This document shows, one piece after another, positions 52,801-62,351 of a stretch of DNA of 64,000 bases (positions are counted from its first letter, which is position 1; the number at the start of each line of letters is the position of its first letter). Position numbers and translations under genes: made by a program. The stretch is from Tardiphaga robiniae (GTDB lineage: Bacteria > Pseudomonadota > Alphaproteobacteria > Rhizobiales > Xanthobacteraceae). The notes below the pieces were generated by a model. That model worked only from the letters and a program-made list of their open reading frames with translations, had not been told where the DNA came from and searched no databases. The stretch lies in assembly GCF_001618955.1 (NCBI RefSeq), contig NZ_LVYV01000006.1, positions 62,001 to 126,000 of the forward strand. The letters are read 5' to 3'.

Positions 52801-55800
52801 ACGAGATCGCGGCCGACGCGAATATCCAGATTGCCGCCGTGCTCGGGATACCAGGCCTGATAAGTGCTCGCCACATCGTCATAGTCCGCAGGCAAGGCCC
52901 CGTTGACGCTCTGGCCGCGTTCCAGGTTAAACGGGTTTTTGCCGGCGCCGTCCAGGATCGCGGCAGACTGCGTGCCGGCGGTATAGACGCCGAAGGCCGA
53001 ATTCATCCGCAGGTCGCCCGCAGCAACCATGCCGAGATCGCCGGTTCCGGTCCGGACCACGCTGAATGCAGGCGACAGATAGTTCGCGGTGGTTACGTCG
53101 CGGATTGGGGTGCTGACGAAAGAGCACCACGTCGGCTCCATATCGCAGTAGAAGCCTTGGTCGCCAACGGGGTCACCGGCGGTACCAAGCCCAACATCGG
53201 CGCCTGCTTGCGTCCACGCATAGTAGTCGCCACCAGCCTGCACGACTGCCGTGGTCATGTTGGAATGCGTGTCGGCGAGAATGATCGACCCACGCGACGA
53301 CGGATTGGTGGCGCGGCGATCCGCCGAAGCGACGTCCGCACCGGCAGTGAGCTGTATGCTCCAGCTCGTCGTGCCTTCGGACAGCATCGGCGCAACCGCC
53401 CAGTTATCGCTCCGCACGGCGCCCGGCCGCAGATTGACAGCAGAATCGCCCGGCAACTGGACATCCGTCCCCGACGGGATGACGGAGCCGCGCGCCAGCG
53501 TCGTCTGCACCACCGTCTTCATGGCGGTGGGCAGCACGACGTTCTTCGGCCAGACAAGTGCCGCAACATCGGCAGCGGCGCGCAGCGGCGTGCCCGCGCC
53601 AAGCTTCATGCCCGCATCGTCAACGAGATCGGCCGTCAGCACGGTGCCGGCGGCAGCCCGAATGCTGCCATCGGCATTATAGACATTAGCCGACAGCACG
53701 GTGCCGGCTCCGAATGTGTAGCTTCCCGTCAGCACCGCATCCACCGGCAGCGTGGTGCCGACCGGCAGCGTCATCGCGGCAACCGGGATATCGAAGTTCA
53801 AGGCGACCTTCATCGGAAACACGGTTCCGATGTCCAGCACCACGCCATCGATGGGGATGGTGATGTCGGCGCCATAGGCAATGTGCTTGTCGAATTGCGG
53901 CAGGCTCTTTTCCGACAGATACCAGCCCTTGTCGCCCGGCGGCGTCTCAGCCGGCGGCGCGAAGCCGTCCGTGATGCTGCCATAGACATGGAGATTGCCT
54001 GCCGCGCGGAGCACCAGCGCGCCCGGTTCGCCGAAGCCGCGCCGCGCTACGCTGTGGATGTCGGAATCCGGCCCGTAGCGCCAGTTCGACAGATCGATGT
54101 CGCCGAGCACAGTAAGGTTGCCGTCCGGATTGACGACGCTGTTGCTGACGATCTCGACACCCGGACGCAGATGATAGTTGCCGAGCCCGGCAAGTCGCGC
54201 CGTGAGGGCGTCGTTGTCGAGCGCCGCGTTGATATAGGCCCTGCTGTGACCGTCGATAATGTTGAGATAGTCTTGGGTGATCAGCTGCGTGGTCTGCCCG
54301 GCGGCATCTGCCGTCGGCGCTGGCTGCGCGTCGTCGTAGGTCCGGAAGCCGTAAACGGCGATGGTCTGGGCGCCAAGGATCTCAGGCCTGCCGGCGACAT
54401 CGACCGCAACGTCGTTATCGGGCGCGACATCGGTGCGTCCGATACGCGGCGCGTTCAGCGTCAGCGTGCCGCGCGCCACACCATCGTGATTCGCCGTATC
54501 GGATGTGCCGAAGCGCAGGTCGATCCGTGCGGCGCTGCCAAGCGTCAGCCGGCCGTCTCGCGTGGTGAGATCGACGATAGCCCGGTTCGGGCTGTCGATG
54601 ATCTTGCCATAGCTGTCGCGGCGGATGCCGGTGGCATGTGCATCGAGCGTGCCGTTGACAGTCAGGTTATCGCGCGCCGCAAGCCGGATCGTACCGACCT
54701 CGAAGCCGCTGGCATCGACGGTGCCGTTGACGATGAGGCTGCCGCCGTCGGCCGTGATCTCCACATCGCGGGCACGCACCTCGTCGCCGATGACGATGTC
54801 GCCCTGCTTGATCTGGAAACGCCGCGCGCCGAATACCTGGCCATTGGTGAGACGTGTATTCAGCCCGGCGAAATCGTTCACCGCCTGCGCGCGGATCGTG
54901 ATCTCCGATCCCGCGGCGGGGACGAAGGTGCCGCCCGCATCATACCAGCCGCTGCTGCTGCCGAGCACCGTTCCGCCGAGCGCGACCTGCCCGGCGCCCG
55001 CGCCGAGCGCGACGGCCTCGACGGAACCGGCACTGTTCAGCACTGCCGAAACGTCGATCACCGAACCGGCCGTCTGCGTGATGTTTCCGCCGGTGCTGGC
55101 CATCACCAGCTGGCCACCCGCACTATAGCGGCTGGCCTCGAAGAAGGAGAGCTTGCGGCCGGCCAGATCGATGCGCGAGCGGTCATCGAGCAGGATGTCG
55201 CCGGTGGCGTTCAGGGTCAGTTTGCCGGAGGAAAGCGCGATGGCGCCGTCGATGCGGATATTCTGCGCGGACAGGCTGAGTTGCGCGCCGAGCGTCGTGG
55301 ACGTTCCGGTCTCGCCTCCAGCGGGCGCCAGCATGGCGATGGTGCCGCCGACGGTGATCGCATTATCCGATCCCGACACGCCGGTCAGCACCGGCGCGGT
55401 GATGGTCAGGTTGCCGCCCGAATACTGGTAGCCGGTCACGGCATCGTAGCTGCCCTGTTGCTGATAGACCTTGAGCGTTCCCTTGGCATTCGAGGTGACG
55501 CTTTCGGATGCGGTCAGGTTGATCGTGCCGAAGCCGAGCGCCAGACGCTCCGCCGGCATGATCGCGATCGGCTGGGTGCCGCTGGCATAACCGAGAATGA
55601 TGTTCTTCGCGTTGATATCGAGGGTGCTGCTGCCAAGCAGGCTGCCGATGGCAGCGCCGGGTGTATTCGGCGCATAGCCCTCCGACACATATCGCGCCGG
55701 CTTCTGCGCAAGCCCGGTCCAGACGAATTGTTCGGTCGTGATGACGGCGCGATCCCCCGCGCCGCCATAGCCATAGATCGCCGGCGTGCCCAGTACCAAT

Positions 55801-58800
55801 TGGGCAATGGATGATTTTCCGGTTGCGGGATCGAAAGTATCAAGCACCACCGAGCCGTAGATGTTGACGGAATCCCGCGCCGTGATCGTCAGCGTTTCGA
55901 CCTTGGGCACGTTGGCAGCTGCGTTGCCCGCCAGCAAATTGTTCAGAATGCCCTGATTGAGCGACAGACCCGCCGGCAATTGTCCGTTGGCTGTCGCCTG
56001 CTGCAGCGCCGCGTCGCTGCCGAGATTGACCGACGACACCGCCAGCGCCAGATTTTTGGCACCATAGACCGTCTGCGGCGTCAGCGTGAAGGCCTTGTCG
56101 GTGGCGATCGCCAGCGTCCCTTCGGTGAGGATCGAGGTAACGCCGCTGCAGCCGCCGCCGGCACAATCGCCGATGCGAATCGTACCTGGAGAGGAGAATC
56201 CCTCCGCCACCGGCGGCAGCAGATTGATCAGCCCGTTGGAAACGGCAACCACACCAGCCGTGCTCGCATTGAACACAATGCCGTTGGTGGAGTCATAGAC
56301 CGCCCGGCCGCGTCCGATCGTGTCGATCGATGCGCCCTGCTCGATCATGATGCCGCCCCATGGTGTGAAGGACATCAGGAATATCTCGGCGCCAGTCAGA
56401 TGCGCGCCACTGCGAATATCGATGACGGCGGCCTGGGCTTTGAAGCTCGCAAAATTCTCGGCGTAATCGAGTTGAAGCGCACCGCCGACCAGCAGCCGCG
56501 GCGTGCCGAGCGCATTGAGGTCGGCGGCGTGAATCGACAGGCCGGCATACCCGGCCGTCGGCGCCGCACCGGCACCAAGGATTTCGATGTATTGCGCCAC
56601 CACCGAGGTGGTGCCGCCGAAGCCGGCGCTGTCTGCTTCCGGATTGAACAGCGCCGTGCCGTCGAAACTGAACATCGCCACACCGGGCTTCGGTCTCGAA
56701 TAGAAATATTCGAGCCTCAGCGTGCCGGCATCGGCGGCGATCTGCCCGCGCATGCCACCGAGCTTCGCCGCATTGGCGACGGTATAGGCGTCGTAGCCGG
56801 TCTCGTTATAGGTCGAATGGCCGCGCACCGTGGCGGCCGAGGTGATGATCAGCTGGCTTGGCAGCGTATTGCGGATCGCCGTATTGGCGATGCCGAGATA
56901 GCCGGCGCTGATCGTGCTGCCGTTGCCCAGCGTCACCGTATTGCCGACCATCGCACCGGTCTTGCCGATCTCGACGCGAAAAGCGCCGGGCATCAAGGCA
57001 TAGGTGGAAGGCAGCAGCGTGTAGGTGCCGGCGTTGAGGCCGCCGGCATCCTGCGTCAGCGTGATCTGCTGGCCGACCAGCGGATTGCCCGCTCCGGCAT
57101 CTGCAGTAACTGGCGCATACACATTGCCGAAAGACGGCACGATCGCATAGACGCCGTTGCCCGCAGCACTGACCGGGAATGCCGGATTGGCATTGGCGAA
57201 GGGCGTGCGCAGCACATCCACGGAACCGCCACGGCCGCTGATAAAGCCAGCCCCCGTCAGCATGCCGCCGCCGGACAGATCGAGCAGTGCGCCGGCTTCG
57301 CCAATCACGCTGTCGCCGTTCAAACTGATGCCACTGGTTCCGAGCGCACGCGGTTTGATCGCCGTGCCGTTGTAGCTGTAGGACACGCCGTCGGAAGTGC
57401 CGCCATAGGGCATCAGCACGCCGACGCCGCTGACCGACGTTACACTGCCCGGCAGCAGCTTCAGCAGGCTCGCGCGTCCAGTACCGTTGCCGCGGTTATC
57501 CGAGCCGAGGATCAGATTGCCCATGGGAGCACGGACAACGCCGCCCTGCAGCACCGTATCGCCGCCAAGCGCGAGCGTTCCGAACACCGATTGCGGCGCC
57601 GCCACTGGGGCGCCATAGCCGTTGATCGTCAACACGCTGCCGACTGCATAGGCGCCAGTGGTGGCGCCCGCCAGCAGTTGTGCGTTGACATCGCTGGCCG
57701 GATAGATCTGCGCTGCCGTCAGCGTCAGGTCGCCGGGCGACGCCAGTTCGGTGGTGGTGGCGCCGCTGAGACCCATGCCGAACTTGCCGCCAAGCAACCG
57801 CACATCGCCGCGGCTGGTGACATCCACATGGCCGAAGCCACGGCGATCCATCGTCACCAGTGCACCCGACTTCATCGCGACGGTGCCCCCCGCGCCGAAG
57901 CCGACGCGGTCGCGGATTTCGACGAGATCCGCCGTGGCGGAGAACCGCGCATCGCTGCTGCGGCTCGAGGGGCCGTCGCGCCAGGTCACCGTCGGCATGA
58001 TCTGGAAGTCTGCCTTCGCACGCGTGGACCCCGCCAGTCGCAGATAGGATGTCGCGAGCGACACCGCCGACGTGCCCGCCGCCGTCTCGGTCAGCGCGTA
58101 GCTGCCGGCATAGATCCGCAGGCTCTGCGCCACCGACAGCGTGACGTCGCCGTCGAAGCTGAGAATGCCATTGACGAGCAGCGACAGCGTGCCGAAGCCG
58201 CCATCCGACACCTGGTTGGCGCCGAGCCGACCGGTGCCGTAGCCCAGCGCCGGATCGACTGCATTGGGCACCAGATCGGCAGCAAGGCCGCTGCCGCGAT
58301 TGATCTGCGAGACGATGAACTCGCGCGGCACGCGGACGGCGTCATCCGCCGCCGCGTTCAAGCTGAGCACCGGCGTTTCCAGTGCGATCGCCAAAGTGCC
58401 GCCCGCCGCGCCGAAGCCACCGGCCTCCGCGCGCATCAAGCCATCGAGATACAGGCTGCGCGACGACTTCAGCACGATGGCGCCGCCATTGCTGGCCACG
58501 TCGGTCGCGACGAAACCATTCGGGCCCTGCACGTCGATTACCGCATGGGTGCCGGACGCATCGAGCAATGCGCCCGACCTGATGATCACCGCGATATCCG
58601 GCGCGGTGATCGATGCTCCCGTCGTCTCCCAGTCGATGTTCCCGCCGATGGCGATGGTGCCGCCGTCGAGTACTTTCTCGAAACCACGGCCATGGCCATC
58701 GATCGCCGTCACCGCGACGCCGGCAACGTCGAGCACGGCCCGTTCGCCGATCCAGATCGAGCGGTTGTTGGCCGTCACCGATGGCGATGTCTCCGCCGAG

Positions 58801-61800
58801 GTCAGCGCCGCCACGATATCGATGGCAATCTTGCCGGATTTGGCATGCAGGGCGCCATCGACGGTGATCTGGCTGGTGCCGCCGCCGATCAGGCTGATGC
58901 TGCGTCCGGCATCCACCGTGATCTGCGCATCGGCGCCGATCGCGATGTCACCGCCCTCGAACTGACGCTGCGAACGCAGAACGAGATCGGCGCCCGCGCG
59001 CTGTACAATCTTGTTCGACGAGGAGGATGCCAGATAGAGCGGCGGCGTCCACAAATCGCTGCCACCAGCGCCGAAGACGCCTTCCTGTCCGGGGGTAGCC
59101 AGCGTGTAGACCGGGACCGTGACATCAAGCACCGTTCCTGCGGCGACCGAAAGCCCGGCATGGCCGTTGATGTCGTAGCTGGAGAAGCCGGTCTGGAAGC
59201 GCTCGACATCGAGCACCAGCGCCGTGCCTGCGACAGCAGGCTTGCCGATCACCACGGCCGATCCTGATTCGAGCTTGAGCGTGCCACCGCCGCTGGCGCC
59301 ATAGCCGGCGATGGCGCCAGCCAGCCTGAGCGATCCACCGCCGGCGACGCTAAATCCTTCGATATCCGCCGACAGGGTCACGTCGCCGCCGCGACCTCCC
59401 TTGATCGATCCGTTGCGCAGCAATGCCGCACCCGAGGACACATCGATCAGGCTGCCAGCTTCCACCGCGATATCATGCGTTGAAATAAAGGATACTGTGC
59501 CGCCATTCAGATAAGCCTGTCCCTTCGCAGCCGCGTCCTCGCGCAGGTCGACCCAGTTGCCACGCAGGTCGATGGTCGCTCCGCGATGAACCGTCAGAGT
59601 GGAGGCGCCGGCCAGCGTCAACGGGCCCGACAGACCGCTGGCATCAGTTGTCCGGAAAATATTGGTTGCGGTCACGCTACCTGATCGGACGGTCACGTCG
59701 GCCTTGATATCGATCACCGGCGCGGTGAGATTGACGCTGCCGCCATCGGCCAGCAACAGCGGCGCGTCGATGGAGATCGTGCCACGGGTGCCGAGATCGA
59801 GCCCGCCGAGCTTTTGCGCGTTGAGATGAGCGGCATCGAACCAGACGGTGTTGATCCGGTCGGCTGGCGGCGCCGATACGGCGCCGCCAGCAAGCCCGTC
59901 GCTCACGTTCGGGACAGTGGAGATGCGCACATCGCTGTTGTAAAGGTTGGTGCGCCCAAGCGCGGTATATTGCCCGACCGCCAGTGTGCCGGCGAGCGGC
60001 GTTGCATTCTGCACCTGTTTGTAGCCGTCGGCGACATTCGCGGCGCGCGCGCTGTTCTGGCGCTCGCCCGCGATGACGTCGGCGATGATATCAGCCTCGA
60101 AGATCGCGGTCGGCGTCGAGAGATTGAGGCGGCCGGCGTCGCGGCCCACGGTATAGCCCGCCTCGTAGCGCCACGACGACGAGCGATCGAACACCGTGCT
60201 CCAGACTTCGGTGAGCTGGTCGGCGACTTTGCCCTGGATATTATGCTGACGCACGAAGCCGCCGGCGGCGCCGATGAACTTCATGTCGGCCGGCGCATTG
60301 TCGAAACTGTAGATGCGGCCGTCCGAACCAATCAGCTTGCTCGAATAGATCCTGCCGCCGTCATAGCTCACCGAACCGCCGGAGATGTCGAACTTTGCGC
60401 CCGCCTGCGCGATCACCTCCAGCGCCGCCAGCGTGATGGTGCCACCCAGCGCCGTCCATTCGCCGATCTTATGCGCGGTGTTGGAAAGATAACCGCCGAG
60501 TTCGAGCAGACCGCCCTTGGTGTAGTAGCGATCGCCGGCATAGCCGCCAGTGCCGGCAGGCACCAGAGCGAGATCTCGGATGTCGATCCAGACATTCTTG
60601 TTGAGCAGCGCGCCGCTGTCGCGATTCACAGGTGAATCCCTAAGTTCGTTGCCCTGGACGTTCACCAGCACCTGGTTGGCCGACATCGGCCGCACCGCGC
60701 CCCGCACGCCGGAGACGTCGATGCTCGAGCCGGTCTTGGCGAATACCCGCATGCCGGCGCTGACAGCGACCTGGCCGCCCTGCGCCATGGTCTGCGACTG
60801 GTTCTGGAAATTGACCACGCCGCCGGTGACGATCTCGATACGGGACTGATCCTGGCGGTCCGCCAGAATCGACAGATTATCGAATGCACCCGTGGCGCTG
60901 GCGGCGCGCAAGAGATTTGCCGCCGCCGAGGAAGCGATCAACGCATCGCGCTGGCTGTCCAGCGCGGTTTCGCTGCTGTCGAGTTCGGGCAGGATGGCGG
61001 TGACACTGTTCCCAACAAGTGTAACGCTGCCCTGGCTATCGGCCGCCGAATTGGCGAGATGGATGGTGCCGCGGGTATTGACGGAACTGGTGGACAGCAA
61101 CACGCCGCTCTGCGTGAGCGTGCGCCCGGCCAGCGTGATGTCGCCTTGCTGGGCGAAAATCAATCCGCTGTTGCTGACGCCGCCGGTGCTGCCGATGATC
61201 GTGGGCGAAATCTCGATGCCGCGCGTCGTCGAGGTCGCGTTGCCTTCTGTGCCGAAGCCACGGCGCAGGATAAAGCTGTCGCCTGCAGCGAGCAGCGTCT
61301 GGCCCTTCGGCGTCGAAATGCTGCCGGCATTCTCGACCTCGCTGCCGATCATCAGGACATAGCCGCCGCCGGATGTCACCGACGATGGCGTGCGCGTTAC
61401 GATCGACGCACCGGATTCGACGACGACCTTGCCGCCGGCTGCGGTGAAGCTTGGCGCGTAAATGTTGCCGGTCTGGGTGCTGTAGATGCCATTATTCCGG
61501 AAATGCGTATCGTCGATGTCCGCCGTGGACGCGATCAACGAGCCGACATTGACTTGCGAACTGCCGCCGAAAATGATGCCGCTCTGGTTGATAATATAGA
61601 CATGGCCGTCGGCCTGGATGTTGCCGAGGATCTGGCTCGGTGCGGTCGTATTGTTGACGCGGTTGAGCGCAACCCAACTGCCATTGCCCTGCTGGTCGAA
61701 GGTCAGCGTGGTGCGCGCGCCGACATTGAACGATTGCCAGTTCAGGATCGCCTGCTGCGTCGTCTGCCGGATGCCGACCTGGGTCTGGCCTGATCCATCG

Positions 61801-62219
61801 ACGCTCTGCGTCGGCGCATTGGCGCCGGTCCAGCCTTCCGGCATGTTCGGCAGCAAAGCTCCGGCGCCAATGCCGTTCGGCACACTGATAGGCGCAGCCA
61901 TCGAAGTCTGCCGCGCGGCAGCCGCAGCACGCGCCGCCGCTTGCACGCCCTGCATCTCCTGCACGGCACGTGCAGCGCGTGCGAGTGAATTTTGCGACTG
62001 CCGCGCGGCCGCTGCCGCCTGCTGCGCCGCCTGCGCTGCGGCATCCGACGCGATATTCGGCGCCGACACCACGCCGCCTCCGCCGCTGCCGTTCAGCGAA
62101 CGCGCGTCCACGCCGGAAACGCTCAGCGTCAATGCCAGAAAGCTCGTGCCAGCAAGCAAAATTGCCGTAACGGCGAGACCTTGAGCGGCAACACCTTGAG
62201 CATAACGGGAGATGAGCAT
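49860..62219 (-). CDS. Giant filamentous-haemagglutinin-family exoprotein B (TPS domain, DUF3739-like C-terminus)
   Basis: A 4119-residue predicted secreted adhesin with the same architecture as exoprotein A: signal region ending GVDARSL (to about 42), an Ala/Gln/Arg-rich coil (about 58-105), a TPS domain (about 145-255) with IINQSGIIFGGSSQVN, a very long beta-helix, YALMPGAF, the C-terminal FLRQVYFAELRAGGRE, and the tail PSVIIVEVLGYGGG. A mid-protein block (KLIGSDGRIYSF, then TEVWSTVFDRSS) matches one in A (KLLGADGRIYDI, TETWSSIFDRHN). The only cysteines I see form two close pairs, CAGGGC and CDMEPTWC. GGAAGG precedes the ATG. The gene follows FecR B by 132 bases. The frame is unbroken over 12.4 kb, which argues for selection. 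Confidence 0.92.
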   Translation of the reverse strand: MLISRYAQGVAAQGLAVTAILLAGTSFLALTLSVSGVDARSLNGSGGGGVVSAPNIASDAAAQAAQQAAAAARQSQNSLARAARAVQEMQGVQAAARAAAAARQTSMAAPISVPNGIGAGALLPNMPEGWTGANAPTQSVDGSGQTQVGIRQTTQQAILNWQSFNVGARTTLTFDQQGNGSWVALNRVNNTTAPSQILGNIQADGHVYIINQSGIIFGGSSQVNVGSLIASTADIDDTHFRNNGIYSTQTGNIYAPSFTAAGGKVVVESGASIVTRTPSSVTSGGGYVLMIGSEVENAGSISTPKGQTLLAAGDSFILRRGFGTEGNATSTTRGIEISPTIIGSTGGVSNSGLIFAQQGDITLAGRTLTQSGVLLSTSSVNTRGTIHLANSAADSQGSVTLVGNSVTAILPELDSSETALDSQRDALIASSAAANLLRAASATGAFDNLSILADRQDQSRIEIVTGGVVNFQNQSQTMAQGGQVAVSAGMRVFAKTGSSIDVSGVRGAVRPMSANQVLVNVQGNELRDSPVNRDSGALLNKNVWIDIRDLALVPAGTGGYAGDRYYTKGGLLELGGYLSNTAHKIGEWTALGGTITLAALEVIAQAGAKFDISGGSVSYDGGRIYSSKLIGSDGRIYSFDNAPADMKFIGAAGGFVRQHNIQGKVADQLTEVWSTVFDRSSSWRYEAGYTVGRDAGRLNLSTPTAIFEADIIADVIAGERQNSARAANVADGYKQVQNATPLAGTLAVGQYTALGRTNLYNSDVRISTVPNVSDGLAGGAVSAPPADRINTVWFDAAHLNAQKLGGLDLGTRGTISIDAPLLLADGGSVNLTAPVIDIKADVTVRSGSVTATNIFRTTDASGLSGPLTLAGASTLTVHRGATIDLRGNWVDLREDAAAKGQAYLNGGTVSFISTHDIAVEAGSLIDVSSGAALLRNGSIKGGRGGDVTLSADIEGFSVAGGGSLRLAGAIAGYGASGGGTLKLESGSAVVIGKPAVAGTALVLDVERFQTGFSSYDINGHAGLSVAAGTVLDVTVPVYTLATPGQEGVFGAGGSDLWTPPLYLASSSSNKIVQRAGADLVLRSQRQFEGGDIAIGADAQITVDAGRSISLIGGGTSQITVDGALHAKSGKIAIDIVAALTSAETSPSVTANNRSIWIGERAVLDVAGVAVTAIDGHGRGFEKVLDGGTIAIGGNIDWETTGASITAPDIAVIIRSGALLDASGTHAVIDVQGPNGFVATDVASNGGAIVLKSSRSLYLDGLMRAEAGGFGAAGGTLAIALETPVLSLNAAADDAVRVPREFIVSQINRGSGLAADLVPNAVDPALGYGTGRLGANQVSDGGFGTLSLLVNGILSFDGDVTLSVAQSLRIYAGSYALTETAAGTSAVSLATSYLRLAGSTRAKADFQIMPTVTWRDGPSSRSSDARFSATADLVEIRDRVGFGAGGTVAMKSGALVTMDRRGFGHVDVTSRGDVRLLGGKFGMGLSGATTTELASPGDLTLTAAQIYPASDVNAQLLAGATTGAYAVGSVLTINGYGAPVAAPQSVFGTLALGGDTVLQGGVVRAPMGNLILGSDNRGNGTGRASLLKLLPGSVTSVSGVGVLMPYGGTSDGVSYSYNGTAIKPRALGTSGISLNGDSVIGEAGALLDLSGGGMLTGAGFISGRGGSVDVLRTPFANANPAFPVSAAGNGVYAIVPSFGNVYAPVTADAGAGNPLVGQQITLTQDAGGLNAGTYTLLPSTYALMPGAFRVEIGKTGAMVGNTVTLGNGSTISAGYLGIANTAIRNTLPSQLIITSAATVRGHSTYNETGYDAYTVANAAKLGGMRGQIAADAGTLRLEYFYSRPKPGVAMFSFDGTALFNPEADSAGFGGTTSVVAQYIEILGAGAAPTAGYAGLSIHAADLNALGTPRLLVGGALQLDYAENFASFKAQAAVIDIRSGAHLTGAEIFLMSFTPWGGIMIEQGASIDTIGRGRAVYDSTNGIVFNASTAGVVAVSNGLINLLPPVAEGFSSPGTIRIGDCAGGGCSGVTSILTEGTLAIATDKAFTLTPQTVYGAKNLALAVSSVNLGSDAALQQATANGQLPAGLSLNQGILNNLLAGNAAANVPKVETLTITARDSVNIYGSVVLDTFDPATGKSSIAQLVLGTPAIYGYGGAGDRAVITTEQFVWTGLAQKPARYVSEGYAPNTPGAAIGSLLGSSTLDINAKNIILGYASGTQPIAIMPAERLALGFGTINLTASESVTSNAKGTLKVYQQQGSYDAVTGYQYSGGNLTITAPVLTGVSGSDNAITVGGTIAMLAPAGGETGTSTTLGAQLSLSAQNIRIDGAIALSSGKLTLNATGDILLDDRSRIDLAGRKLSFFEASRYSAGGQLVMASTGGNITQTAGSVIDVSAVLNSAGSVEAVALGAGAGQVALGGTVLGSSSGWYDAGGTFVPAAGSEITIRAQAVNDFAGLNTRLTNGQVFGARRFQIKQGDIVIGDEVRARDVEITADGGSLIVNGTVDASGFEVGTIRLAARDNLTVNGTLDAHATGIRRDSYGKIIDSPNRAIVDLTTRDGRLTLGSAARIDLRFGTSDTANHDGVARGTLTLNAPRIGRTDVAPDNDVAVDVAGRPEILGAQTIAVYGFRTYDDAQPAPTADAAGQTTQLITQDYLNIIDGHSRAYINAALDNDALTARLAGLGNYHLRPGVEIVSNSVVNPDGNLTVLGDIDLSNWRYGPDSDIHSVARRGFGEPGALVLRAAGNLHVYGSITDGFAPPAETPPGDKGWYLSEKSLPQFDKHIAYGADITIPIDGVVLDIGTVFPMKVALNFDIPVAAMTLPVGTTLPVDAVLTGSYTFGAGTVLSANVYNADGSIRAAAGTVLTADLVDDAGMKLGAGTPLRAAADVAALVWPKNVVLPTAMKTVVQTTLARGSVIPSGTDVQLPGDSAVNLRPGAVRSDNWAVAPMLSEGTTSWSIQLTAGADVASADRRATNPSSRGSIILADTHSNMTTAVVQAGGDYYAWTQAGADVGLGTAGDPVGDQGFYCDMEPTWCSFVSTPIRDVTTANYLSPAFSVVRTGTGDLGMVAAGDLRMNSAFGVYTAGTQSAAILDGAGKNPFNLERGQSVNGALPADYDDVASTYQAWYPEHGGNLDIRVGRDLVGDVWGQMPHDNVPSSGVGNWLWRQGTGSAVTDASGIATSWWINFGAYTSAPISNQPASPYMAGFTGFGTLGGGNITINAAGDAGIIAPRGDIVVAAAPRSQALVVAVGSTGRVDASGNLILTGGGDLQIKIGGALNPNLDAVQFASSRSSNSQDTGLNGTLTNLRGLTTLSAAAVGGVNLLYRINPTTLRGFDGDLMDVRPVDPFTSSVANSQGGIELLPGDSAIYLNTSGDLVLGTASDPGRVFTSNLSKLTASGAATIGQSWFSLWTDHTAINLLSAGGNLTPGTDAFNRNRNYNFGNANTGDTATVYPSILRAVAGSGSIYYGNGAGGGGATPPTSSILLAPSTKGALELLAGTSIYGGGYGIGMSGSDAPLPTPFRAAFVGYQAGGTPEFSNTSPQGALVDSYGSSVIGISDTYPLFAFGPDTIGTTSLHAGDPSSALFYAANGDIVGLSSGAIRTFEPGAAAGRAQLTWYRAGIAMRVRASGDIINPDLMIVNNNSDDVSLLQAGRDITYANVQVAGPGALEIMAGRNLDQADQASVTSIGPLVAGDDRPGASIAMMAGVGVNGPDYARLAALYLDPATVATAGVPLADQVGRVAKTYEGELVTWLKERNGFSGSVEEARAAFAALPPEQQRIFLRQVYFAELRAGGREYNDTASSRYRSYLRGRQMIATLFPDQDAQGNPIARSGDITMFGGAGVYTAGSTDNHTNISSDIQMLAPSGQVVIGVEGTTPPSTAGIVTQGRGDIQIYAQGSVLLGLSRIMTTFGGNILAWSASGDINAGRGSKTTVLYTPPKRIYDNYGNVTLSPQVPSSGAGIATLQPIPDVPPGDIDLIAPFGTIDAGEAGIRVSGNVNLAALQIVNAANIQVQGSSSGIPTVQAPSITAALSSSNATTATQQTATPTQATNTNPSVIIVEVLGYGGGEGSTPAGSEDLKRSKRSERSYDHNSAFQVVGVGELNETEKQNLSMSERRSLNTR

Positions 62220-62351
62220 GACGAGCCTTCCGGACGAATGAATTCAACAGGAAGGCACCGGGCCAGCAGACCAAACGCCTCCTGACCGATAAGGACGTTC
62301 GCCGATCCGCGAGACCGAAAAGAAATCTTAAGATCCGGAAAGTTTTTCCGC

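Noticed and set aside
52773-59267. Two open frames of over 1000 codons on the + strand opposite exoprotein B
   Set aside because: Antisense to the exoprotein frame, low-complexity Arg/Ala/Asp-rich translations, and no ribosome-binding site; explained by codon bias in repetitive beta-helix coding DNA.
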